DNA from: Sphingobium amiense
GTDB lineage: Bacteria > Pseudomonadota > Alphaproteobacteria > Sphingomonadales > Sphingomonadaceae
Reading direction: 5' to 3'
Assembly: GCF_003967075.1 (NCBI RefSeq)
Contig: NZ_AP018665.1
Location: forward strand, 1-64,000
Length of the DNA stretch: 64,000 nucleotides
Part shown: in pieces, positions 36,219 to 44,437 of the stretch
How positions within the stretch are numbered: the stretch's first letter is position 1
How the letters are laid out: every line of letters begins with the position of its first letter
Notes under the pieces: generated by a model
The model's input: only the letters and a program-made list of their open reading frames with translations
What the model was told of the DNA's origin: nothing
The model's database searches: none
Position numbers and translations under genes: made by a program

Positions 36219-36500
36219 ATGGCTATCGCTCGTAAACCGAACAGCAAGCCCAAGCCCCCGATGGATGAGGCGGCGGCCGATGCCTTCATTGCCGGCGCGG
36301 CGAAGCCGGAGGCCGCGCCGATCGCGGCCGACGCCGACGAGGCGGGGCAGGGGGCCGAGCCGCGCAAGTCGCCGGTGATGCTCCGTTTCGATCGTGCGCT
36401 GCTGGCGAAGGTCGATGCGGCGGCCAAGCGGCGCGGGATCAGCCGGAGCGCATGGATTCAGTTCACGGTGAGCCGCGCGCTCGATGCCGGCGAGGGGTAG
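36219..36500 (+). CDS. Ribbon-helix-helix partner of the small ParA (93 aa)
   Basis: Pro/Ala-rich leader then an RHH domain near the C-terminus (SPVMLRFDRALLAKVDAAAK, then RRGISRSAWIQFTVSRAL). Placement directly after a class Ib parA fits a centromere-binding ParB-type RHH protein. Convergent with rep. Confidence 0.75.
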   Translation: MAIARKPNSKPKPPMDEAAADAFIAGAAKPEAAPIAADADEAGQGAEPRKSPVMLRFDRALLAKVDAAAKRRGISRSAWIQFTVSRALDAGEG

Positions 36501-36532
36501 TGCCGGCTAGGGCGCGGCGGCCCCAGCGCGCG

Positions 36533-36564
36533 AAAGGTGAGTTTTGGGGTAGGGCCTCACCTTT
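36533..36564. terminator. AAAGGTGAG/CTCACCTTT inverted repeat over the rep stop codon
   Basis: The 9-bp arms at 36533-36541 and 36556-36564 enclose an iteron-like GGTGAGTTTTGGGGTA copy (36536-36551). It lies between the convergent RHH and rep genes and overlaps the rep stop codon. It may serve as a terminator, an isolated iteron, or both. Confidence 0.55.
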
Positions 36565-37468
36565 GGGCGGCGGGCAGGCTGAAATCCACCAGCACCGGCA
36601 TTTCGGGTATATCGCCGCGCAGCTTCGCGCGGCGGACGATGCTATGTTGGTCGATCAGGTTTTGCGCGTCACGGCGGCCGCTCATGGTTTTCGGGAGCCA
36701 CATCATAGAAACCCGCTCGACCTTGCGGCCCTTCTTGATCGGCGTGAACTCGACCCAGAAGGGGCAGAGCTTGTTGATTTCCTCCTGGGCGACCTTGAGG
36801 CAGTATTTGTTGAAATCGGCGAAGCGTTCCAATTTGCCTTCCGGCACGTTGAGCAGGCCGCGCAGCTCCGCAATCGTGAACTCCTCGCTTTGCTTGTATT
36901 CGAGGCCGATCCGGCGTTCGATCATTTCATAGAGGCAGAGCGCGTATTTCGACTCGAAACAATACATCACCTGCGTCTTGAGCCGTGCATAGACCTCGCT
37001 GTTACGCAAAATCTCAATCAGTTCTTCGGGGATGCGGTAATGCAGGAAGCCGTCTTTTTCGAGGCTTTCGTCGCTGGGGCCGAGAAGCTGGACGCGGCGC
37101 TTGTAGCTCTTGCCGCCCTTGCGGATCGTGACGATGGCGATTGTGCCCATCAGGCGCAGCAGCGAGCTTTCTATGCGCTCATTGCCCTGATGCGTGCCCT
37201 TGAGCGCGGTTTTGGCGATGCGGTGAATGACCGGCTCGCCGATCCGTTCCCAGGCGTTCGCGATCAGCAGATTGTAGATTCGGCGATCGGCGAGGGTGAG
37301 GGGGGACAGCTCGACGATATCGACCAGCTCGCCGGGTTTGACGATTTCCCCGTAATTGGCGGGATCGAACGGATTTCCGCGCCCCTTTTGCGAGAGGGTG
37401 AGGGCGGTATCATCACCTAGGGCAATCTTTGCCTTTCCGTTATTTACAGGTGAGCTTGCACGATTCAT
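36557..37468 (-). CDS. repA: Rep_3-family plasmid replication initiator (303 aa)
   Basis: Two winged-helix domains typical of the Rep_3 family. Recognisable segments are LTLADRRIYNLLIANAWERI (first WH), YALCLYEMIERRIGLEYKQ, and SEEFTIAELRGLLNVPEGKL leading into the second WH. It binds iterons upstream and starts plasmid replication. The iterons (GGTGAGTTTTGGGGTA) and DnaA box lie 5' of the gene at 37538-37724, the usual place for the origin. Confidence 0.9.
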   Translation of the reverse strand: MNRASSPVNNGKAKIALGDDTALTLSQKGRGNPFDPANYGEIVKPGELVDIVELSPLTLADRRIYNLLIANAWERIGEPVIHRIAKTALKGTHQGNERIESSLLRLMGTIAIVTIRKGGKSYKRRVQLLGPSDESLEKDGFLHYRIPEELIEILRNSEVYARLKTQVMYCFESKYALCLYEMIERRIGLEYKQSEEFTIAELRGLLNVPEGKLERFADFNKYCLKVAQEEINKLCPFWVEFTPIKKGRKVERVSMMWLPKTMSGRRDAQNLIDQHSIVRRAKLRGDIPEMPVLVDFSLPAAQR

Positions 37469-37537
37469 GCCCTCACTTTAGCAGCAACGGTGAGCTAGGC
37501 AATTCCTAAAGCTCCCCGATGGAGGGCGGGGAGGGGA

Positions 37538-37724
37538 TACCCCAAAACTCACCGTCGATTTGGCGGCTACCCAAAAACTCACCGGACTCGACCCCAACAC
37601 TCACTTTTCAAGGCAATTTTTCAAGGTTTTCTGCGGGTTTGAGGCCTCTTGAATCTTGAATCTAAGAAGAATCTCTGAATCAGAACGCGAACGGTGAGTT
37701 TTGGGGTAGCCTGACTGTGGATAA
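37538..37724. promoter_or_regulatory. oriV: Plasmid replication origin: iterons and DnaA box
   Basis: Copies of a 16-bp iteron: TACCCCAAAACTCACC (37538-37553), TACCCAAAAACTCACC (37568-37583), a degenerate copy at 37590-37605, and an inverted copy GGTGAGTTTTGGGGTA (37693-37708). An AT-rich stretch with repeated TTGAATCTTGAATCTAAG follows the direct copies. A perfect DnaA box (TGTGGATAA, 37716-37724) lies 7 bp beyond the inverted copy. This is a classic Rep_3 origin layout. Confidence 0.85.
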
Positions 37725-37747
37725 GTCCGCGATACGCCGAACCCTCA

Positions 37748-37785
37748 GGGGGCGTTTGCGGGAGGGGGCGGAATCCTACGCTAAG
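37748..37785. repeat. 38-bp terminal inverted repeat of the first Tn3-family element
   Basis: Begins GGGGGCG and ends ACGCTAAG, matching the GGGG...TAAG form of Tn3-family ends. It overlaps the stop codon of the transposase gene. It lies only 23 bp from the DnaA box of the origin. The matching second end is missing. Confidence 0.8.
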
Positions 37786-39887
37786 GATTTGGGCCAGCGA
37801 TATTCCCCGGTTAGATTGATGTGTTCCCATCCCAACGGCGAGACGTGGGCGAGTAGATCAGGCGCGATATGGGTACCGCTGGCGGCCCGGGTATTGACGA
37901 CCTCGCCGAGCTTCATGGTGTTCCAGAATATGATGATGGCGGCGAGCAGGTTCATTCCGGCGATGCGATAGTGCTGGCCTTCGCCGGATCGATCCCGGAT
38001 TTCACCTCGGCGGTGGAAGCTGATGGCGCGCTTTAGGGCGTGGTGGGCCTCACCCTTGTTGAGGCCGATCTGAGCCTGGCGCTGGAGGCCGGCATCAAGA
38101 ATCCAGTCGATCATGAACAGGGTTCGCTCGATGCGGCCCACCTCTCGCAATGCGAGGGCCAGCTCATTCTGGCGCGGGTAAGAGGCGAGCTTGCGAAGAA
38201 TCTGGCTGGGGGCGACGATCCCCGCTGCGATCGTCGCCATGATGCGCAGGATGTCGGGCCAGTTGCGCTCGATGAGCGGTTCATTGATCTTACCTCCGAC
38301 CAGCGCTCGCACATTGGCCGGCGTCGCGTTGGGCGTGAAGGCATAGAGTCTTTTCTGAGGGAGATCGCGGATACGGGGGGCGAACCTGTAGCCGAGCAAG
38401 GCGCAGGCGGCGAACACATGATCGGTGAAGCCGCCCGTGTCGGCAAAATGCTGGCGAACGCGGCGGCCCGCGTCATTCATGAGCAGCCCGTCCAGGATAT
38501 AGGGAGCCTCGCTGACCGTTGCCGGGATCACCTGGGTTGCGAACGGCGCATATTGATCGGACACATGGCTGTATCCCTTGAGGCCCGGGACGTTGCCATA
38601 TTTCGCGTTGATCAGATTCATCGCCTCGCCCTGCTCGGTAGCAAGGAAGAACTGCCCGTCGCTGGATGCCGATTGCCCTTGTCCCCAGAAGGCGGCCATG
38701 GGCAGGGCGGCGTGGGCCTCCACGATCATGGCGAGCGCCCGATCATAGGCGCTGCCTTCGACATGCCAGCGCGCGATCCGCAGCAATTCCCAGAAGCTGT
38801 GCGTGTTGGTCGCCGCCGCCATCTTGCGCAAACCGAGATTGACGCCTTCCGCCAGCAACACGTTCATCAGGCCGATCCGGTCGCTGCAGGGCGCGCCGGT
38901 GCGCAGATGCGTGAACGCCTCGGAAAATCCGGTTCGCTCATCGACTTCCAGCAACAGATCGGTGATCCTCGCGGGCGGGAGCTGTTGATAGAGATCGAGC
39001 ACGAGATCCTCGGCCCCTTCGGGCGTGTCGGCCCTCAGCTTGTCGATGTGCAGCTTGCCGTTCTCGATGATGCCGCCTGGGATCGTGCCGGTTCGCGCCG
39101 CGCGGCCAAACTCCTTCAGCCGTGTATCCAGTCGAGCCCTGCGCTCGGCCAGCCATTCGCCGGGTCGCAGCGGCACGGCGAGCCGCGCGGTCTGCTCTAT
39201 CGCCTGTGGCGGGACCAGAAGCTGCTTGAGGTCGCCATAGCGGCGCGATCCCGCCAACCATATGTCACCGGACCGGAAGGCGTCGCGGATGTGGAACAGC
39301 ACCGCGATTTCCCAAAGCCGGTGGTCGCCGCTGGGCTCAGCGCGAAGATGACGATGCCATTTCGAGTTGGGACGTAGAAAATCCACCGGCGGATCGACCT
39401 TGATCCCGTTACGCAGCATCGCAACGGCCGCCAGAAGAGGCGTGGCGATCGGCGCCGCCTGCATGTCGAGCAGGCGCAGCATCCTGGGCGCGTAGAGGCG
39501 GAAACGGTGATAGCCGTCCAGCACACGGCTGAGCGGGTCGGCCGCGAGCACGTTGGTCAGCGCGGAGGCCGTGGCGACAAGGGTTCTGAACCGTTCCCAG
39601 CCAGGCCCGGTGGCGATTATCCCGTCCAGGGCCGTGCCATCGTCCTGCGCTCCAAGCAAAGCACCACCGATTTCGGCAAAGGACTTCAGCGTGTCCCGAA
39701 CGGCCGCCTTTTCGTCGGCGATCCTGGTGTTGCAAAGGCGTTCGGAGGCCCGATAGAGACGGCCTACGATGCGATCGTGGGTCTCCACGATGACATCGGC
39801 CAGCGATGACCGCCATTCCAGGGTGCAGACAGCGAGGATCGCAAGCCGCCTGTCTTCGGGCAGATCACGCATGCCGTCGGCGTAATA
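37776..39887 (-). pseudogene. tnpA: Tn3-family transposase TnpA, N-terminus removed by another transposon
   Basis: About 700 C-terminal residues of a Tn3 transposase; a full protein has about 1000. The DDE-core context is visible (ASSDGQFFLATEQGEAM; HVSDQYAPFATQV; FWNTMKLGEVVN). The frame reads AYYADGMRDLPEDRRLAI at the break, which is internal sequence in Tn3 TnpA, so the N-terminal part was lost when the second element arrived at 39888. Probably inactive. Confidence 0.88.
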
Positions 39888-40009
39888 GGCCCAGTCGGCC
39901 CGAAGCTGCGATTTTGGTCATCTTGGAGAACACGTCGGGAACGGGCTGGTTGTTGTTGACGATCGCCCATGCGAGGAACGACGTTCCGCTCCGATAAGGG
40001 AGCGGCGTT

Positions 40010-42919
40010 ATGAGCCTTGGCGTTTCGAGTGGGGATCTGATCGGCTCCTGGAGCCTGAGTTTTTCGGACATCGCGTTCGTGACCGGCAAAGCGGAGACGG
40101 CACGACTGGGATTGGCGGTTCAGCTTAGATTTTTCGCCGGGCATGGCTTCTTTGTGCCGGATCATGCGTCGATACCCTCCGACGGTGTCTTGTATCTGGC
40201 GGAGCAACTTGGTCTCGATGCCAAATCCGTGAACCACTATGATTTTTCCGGGCGCACCGCCCGCCGGCATTGCGCGGAGATTTTGCGGCATCTCGGGTTC
40301 CGCCGTATGACGCAGACGGATCGCAGGGCGTTGTCGAGGTGGATTTCCGACGATCTTTGTGCGGGCGGGCAGCCGATCAATGCCATGCTCGAGCATGTTT
40401 TCCTGTGGTGCCGCGACCGCCGTATCTATGGGCCGTCGCGCAAGGAGCTGGAACGCCTCGTCCGTTCGCAACGACACCTCTATCTGGAGGCCCTGTTGGC
40501 CCGAGTCCGCGATCGGCTTGCGCCGGATGCGGTCGCCTTGCTGGAAGCCTCGCTCGCCGATCCCGATGGCCCGACCGGCTTCAACACGATGAAGGGGGAT
40601 GCAGGTCAGGCGACGCTCGAAAACATTCTTGGCGTGACCGCCAAACTCGCCTTTATCCAACGGCTTGCTCTTCCCCGAGATTTCCTATCGGTCACGGGCA
40701 AGGCATGGGTCGATCAGATCGTTCGCCGGGTTGCCGGCGAGAAAGCCTCGGAGATGCGCCGGCATGTACCGGCGCGCCAGCTCGGGCTCTATGCCGTTTA
40801 TCTGATGGCGCGGGAAGCTCAGCTTACGGATGCGATGGTCGACCTGCTGATCGAGACGGTCCATAAGATCGGATCGCGCTCGAAACGCAAGGTGGTGGGC
40901 GATATCGCGAAAGACATCGAGCGGGTCTATGGCAAGGAGCGACTCCTGGTCGAGATTGCCAGCGCTTCGATCGACGATCCATCCGGGCGCATCTGCGATG
41001 TCATTTTCCCAATCGCCGGCAAGGACAAACTGGCGGCGATCATCAAGGAAAGCCAGGCAAAGGGCGCCTTGGATCGGCGGATCTACAAGGTGATGCGGAG
41101 GTCATGGGCCAATCATTATCGCCGTATGCTGCCAAGCCTGCTTTCGGCACTGGAGTTCCGGTCGAACAACGCCGTGTGGCGTCCGGTGCTGGCGGCCCTG
41201 GACTGGATCAGAAGCAAAGTGGATGATGGATGCCGCTACGTGCCGCCGCACGCAGTGCCGGTCGACGAGGTCATTCCGGCGAGATGGCGCAGTTCCGTCA
41301 TTGATGAAGAGGGGCGCGTAAACCGGATCAGTTATGAGCTTTGTGTCCTCGCGCAACTGCGCGATCGCATCCGTTCTAAGGAAATCTGGGTTGTCGGGGC
41401 GGACCGATACCGCAATCCCGATGACGATCTTCCCAAGGACTTCGATGCGCGGCGAGAAGCATATTACACAGGATTGAACCTGACGGCGGATGCGCGTGCA
41501 TTTTCAAGCGCCATCCGGGAAGAGCTTGCTCAGGAACTGTTGCTCCTCAATGCCAATATTCCCCGGAACGACAAGGTTCGGCTGCTGTGGCGCGGCGAGA
41601 ACCGTATATCTCTCACCCCGTTCAAACCCTTGCCCGAACCCAGGGGTCTCGCCTCGATCAAGACCGAGATCGGCCAACGCTGGCCGATGACCGGGCTGCT
41701 CGACGTACTGAAGGAGGCTGCCCTTGATACGGGACTTCTCGAAGCGTTCGAAACATCGGCCTCGCGTGTTGCACTGCCGAAAACCGCGCTGGATCAACGT
41801 CTCCTGCTATGCCTCTACGGCCTGGGAACGAATGCCGGGCTCAAGCGGATCGCCGGCGCCACCCCCGATGTCAGCTATGAAGAGCTGCTGCATGTCCATC
41901 GCCGCTTCGTTCATGCCGCGGCGCTCAAGGAGGCGTGTGCCAGGGTTGCGAATGCGACCCTGGCAATCCGCAATGCTGCAGTCTGGGGGGACGCCGGCAC
42001 GGCCTGTGCGTCAGATTCCACAAAGTTCGGAGCCTGGGATCGCAACCTGATGACGGAATGGCATGCGCGTTATGGTGGACGGGGCGTCATGATCTACTGG
42101 CATGTCGAACGACGCGCGACATGCGTCTATTCCCAGCTCAAGCGCTGCTCTTCCTCCGAGGTCGCCTCCATGATCGAGGGCGTGCTGCGCCATTGCACCG
42201 ACATGGAAATCCAGCGACAATATGTTGATAGTCATGGCCAAAGCGCGGTTGGCTTTGCATTTTGCCGGCTTCTCGGATTTGAGCTTGCACCCCGCCTGAA
42301 AGCGATCGCTCGCCAGAAGCTGGCTCTTCCCGATGTCGGCATGCGAACGCGGCTTCCCCACTTGCAGCCGATCCTCTCCAGTCCGATCAACTGGGATGAG
42401 ATCGAGCAGCAATATGACGAGATGGTCAAATATGCAGCCGCGATGCAGACAAAAACCGCCGACCCGGAGGCGATCCTGCGCCGGTTTAGCCGCTCCGAGG
42501 TGATGCACCCGACCTACAAGGCGTTGAGTGAGCTGGGCCGCGCGGTCAAGACGATCTTCCTGTGCCGGTATCTGCGCGAGGAGTCCTTCCGCCGCGAAAT
42601 TCATGAAGGCCTGAATGTCGTTGAAAACTGGAACAGTGCCAATGGGTTCGTTTTCTTCGGCAAGGGCGGCGAGATCGCCACTAACCGCATCGATGAGCAG
42701 CAGCTCTCGGTCCTGGCGCTACATTTGCTGCAAGCGTCGCTTGTCTATGTGAACACCCGAATGCTTCAGAGCGTGCTGGTGGAACCGAAATGGACGGGCC
42801 GGATGACGCCGGATGATTATCGCGGCCTCACACCGCTGATTTACAGCCACGTCAATCCTTATGGCCGCTTCGACCTCGATCTGAATAGCCGGATCGATTT
42901 TGGGCGGCTTGCTGCCTGA
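40010..42919 (+). CDS. tnpA: Tn3-family transposase TnpA (969 aa)
   Basis: Full-length Tn3-type transposase with a DUF4158-like N-terminus and DDE core: [12 protein letters not shown] with the first Asp, [12 protein letters not shown] with the second, and [11 protein letters not shown] with the catalytic Glu. Ends with [17 protein letters not shown]. It reads toward the resolvase and appears intact. Its sequence is clearly different from the truncated TnpA next to it, so the two transposons are not copies of each other. Confidence 0.93.
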   Translation: MSLGVSSGDLIGSWSLSFSDIAFVTGKAETARLGLAVQLRFFAGHGFFVPDHASIPSDGVLYLAEQLGLDAKSVNHYDFSGRTARRHCAEILRHLGFRRMTQTDRRALSRWISDDLCAGGQPINAMLEHVFLWCRDRRIYGPSRKELERLVRSQRHLYLEALLARVRDRLAPDAVALLEASLADPDGPTGFNTMKGDAGQATLENILGVTAKLAFIQRLALPRDFLSVTGKAWVDQIVRRVAGEKASEMRRHVPARQLGLYAVYLMAREAQLTDAMVDLLIETVHKIGSRSKRKVVGDIAKDIERVYGKERLLVEIASASIDDPSGRICDVIFPIAGKDKLAAIIKESQAKGALDRRIYKVMRRSWANHYRRMLPSLLSALEFRSNNAVWRPVLAALDWIRSKVDDGCRYVPPHAVPVDEVIPARWRSSVIDEEGRVNRISYELCVLAQLRDRIRSKEIWVVGADRYRNPDDDLPKDFDARREAYYTGLNLTADARAFSSAIREELAQELLLLNANIPRNDKVRLLWRGENRISLTPFKPLPEPRGLASIKTEIGQRWPMTGLLDVLKEAALDTGLLEAFETSASRVALPKTALDQRLLLCLYGLGTNAGLKRIAGATPDVSYEELLHVHRRFVHAAALKEACARVANATLAIRNAAVWGDAGTACASDSTKFGAWDRNLMTEWHARYGGRGVMIYWHVERRATCVYSQLKRCSSSEVASMIEGVLRHCTDMEIQRQYVDSHGQSAVGFAFCRLLGFELAPRLKAIARQKLALPDVGMRTRLPHLQPILSSPINWDEIEQQYDEMVKYAAAMQTKTADPEAILRRFSRSEVMHPTYKALSELGRAVKTIFLCRYLREESFRREIHEGLNVVENWNSANGFVFFGKGGEIATNRIDEQQLSVLALHLLQASLVYVNTRMLQSVLVEPKWTGRMTPDDYRGLTPLIYSHVNPYGRFDLDLNSRIDFGRLAA

Positions 42920-42949
42920 CCGGGGCCTTTCCGCTCGCACCATTTGGGT

Positions 42950-43060
42950 GCACCCGAACGTGACGATCGGAAGTGACATATACGACATGTCACAAAAGGG
43001 TGGTTCCGTCACCAATGTTACTGTACGAGGGCAAAGCCACCCTAATGTGACGGATTTGCC
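42950..43060. promoter_or_regulatory. Candidate res site and resolvase promoter
   Basis: Between tnpA and the resolvase. Contains GTGACAT-N7-ATGTCAC (42973-42993) and CCGTCAC ... GTGACGG (43006-43053), inverted repeats sharing the GTGAC half-site. This is the arrangement expected for resolvase-binding subsites that also overlap the resolvase promoter. Confidence 0.6.
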
Positions 43061-43061
43061 C

Positions 43062-43928
43062 ATGACCCGCGTCGGCTACGCCCGCGTCAGCACCATCGAC
43101 CAGGATCTCGACATCCAGGTTGCCCGGTTGAAGGCAGCGGGCTGTGAAATCCTCCGCTCCGAAACAGGCTCGGGCGCATCGCGCACTGGACGCACGGAGC
43201 TTGAGACGATCATGCAGTTCCTGCGCGCCGATGACGAACTCGTCGTCCTGCGTCTCGATCGGCTCGGTCGCTCCACACGCGATGTTCTCAATCTGGTTCA
43301 TGAACTCGACCAGAAGGGAGCCTCATTGCGGGTGCTTGAGCCGGAGGTGACGACGGCCGGAAGCATGGGGCGGATGGTGATCACCATTCTGGGCATGGTC
43401 GCGGACATGGAACTGACGTTCATCAAGGACCGGCAGCGCGCCGGGATCGAGGCGGCGCGCGCCGAAGGCGTCTACAAAGGCCGGAAGAAAAACATCGATG
43501 ACGATGAAATCCGACGCCGGATCACCGCCGGCGCGAGCAAGGCCAGCGTCGCGCGCGACCTCAAGATCTCAAGAATGACCGTCTATCGGGCGCTTGACGT
43601 CATTCCTTCAAGGATCGGGCTGCCGGAAAAGCCGCCTTCTGTCACCATCGCCCTGCATCTGACCATCGAGAACTTCAACAAGCATGGTCGTGGCAGAAAG
43701 CCCGCTCGCGAGCGCATTGAGGCGATGCTGGAGCGGGATTACCAGATGCAAAAGACCGGGAACTGCGATTACACGCTGACCGTCGCCTATGATCAGGGTG
43801 CCGATGGCGTCAGCCTCGATGATGAGATCGCATCTCTCCAGACAGAGATGTTCAACATCGCAGAGAGCTACAGGTGCTCGATCGAGACCGATGTTTACGA
43901 GATTGGAGGACAAGAGCGAGCCTGGTAG
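43062..43928 (+). CDS. tnpR: Serine resolvase/invertase with C-terminal extension (288 aa)
   Basis: N-terminal resolvase catalytic domain with the active Ser in GYARVST, the R-x-x-R around LRLDRLGRSTRDV, and the HTH (SKASVARDLKISRMTVYRAL). Normal resolvases end near residue 190. Here about 90 further residues follow (TIENFNKHGRGRKPARERIE, then TLTVAYDQGADG, ending near ETDVYEIGG), which I do not recognise. ATG at 43062 is chosen because it begins exactly at the catalytic domain; the frame from 42900 would add a res-site-encoded leader. Confidence 0.88.
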   Translation: MTRVGYARVSTIDQDLDIQVARLKAAGCEILRSETGSGASRTGRTELETIMQFLRADDELVVLRLDRLGRSTRDVLNLVHELDQKGASLRVLEPEVTTAGSMGRMVITILGMVADMELTFIKDRQRAGIEAARAEGVYKGRKKNIDDDEIRRRITAGASKASVARDLKISRMTVYRALDVIPSRIGLPEKPPSVTIALHLTIENFNKHGRGRKPARERIEAMLERDYQMQKTGNCDYTLTVAYDQGADGVSLDDEIASLQTEMFNIAESYRCSIETDVYEIGGQERAW

Positions 43929-43991
43929 ATCGCCATGTTCAATCTTTGTTCTTCAACATGGCCAAAATCGCAGCTTCGGGCCGACTGGGCC

Positions 43992-44094
43992 AATCAACAC
44001 GGCGATCCTGGCGCCGTTCGAAGGCAATGTCGGCATCGGTTTCGCGGTTCCCGCGTCGGTGGTCCGGGACGTCCTGCGGCAAGCGCGCTCCTGA
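43992..44094 (+). pseudogene. HtrA/DegP-like protease fragment
   Basis: A short frame reading INTAILAPFEGNVGIGFAVP, then ASVVRDVLRQA and a stop. This matches the end of the trypsin-like domain of HtrA proteases (INTAI ... GIGFAIP). The rest was removed at the Tn3 right end. Confidence 0.7.
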
Positions 44095-44098
44095 CCTT

Positions 44099-44426
44099 TT
44101 AGCGAGCGGTGCCCGGCTTGGGCGCGACGCGGATCTGATTGCGGCCCCCGGTCATTGGCCGCATAAAGCGCCTCGTCGGCGGCCTTGAGCGCAGTGCGCG
44201 GGTCGGGATGATCGAAGACGTCAGCCACGCTCGCCGAGAAGGTAATCTGGCCGAAGGGCTCGTCATTGTGCCGGTTGACCAGACGCCGCTCGGCGAGGCT
44301 CTCGCGCAGCCGGTCAAGGCGCTCCTTGGCTCCGGTAAGGGTGCATCCCCTGAAGAGCATCACAAATTCCTCGCCGCCATGGCGTGAGATGTGGCATTTG
44401 TCGTCCGATGACTCCCCGCTATCCCG
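44099..44426 (-). pseudogene. Diguanylate cyclase (GGDEF) domain remnant
   Basis: Reading leftward, CHISRHGGEEFVMLFRGCTL contains the GGEEF active-site signature, followed by FSASVADVFDHP and ALKAADEALYAA. The frame then shifts near 44155 (the end RNQIRVAPKPGTAR is in another frame). The N-terminal part of the domain and any sensor are missing, and an in-frame stop precedes it. A dead c-di-GMP synthesis gene. Confidence 0.8.
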
Positions 44427-44437
44427 CTATGCGGGAT
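44421..44437. terminator. Hairpin at the end of the hybrid histidine kinase
   Basis: ATCCCGC-TAT-GCGGGAT, 7-bp arms overlapping the kinase stop codon, with no clear T-run after it. Possible factor-dependent terminator. Confidence 0.4.

Larger units (their letters stand above)
39888..43991 (+). mobile_element. Complete second Tn3-family transposon (4.1 kb)
   Basis: Terminal inverted repeats starting GGCCCAGTCGGCCCGAAGCT at both ends, matching with few differences over about 40 bp. They do not have the usual GGGG...TAAG form. The element carries tnpA (40010-42919) and a resolvase gene with a candidate res site. The 5-bp flanks do not match (TAATA and AATCA). The left flank is the first Tn3 tnpA and the right flank an htrA-like fragment, so a deletion or cointegrate event has joined them. 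Confidence 0.85.

Noticed and set aside
38040..39377. Plus-strand frame of 445 codons
   Set aside because: Antisense of the truncated Tn3 transposase.
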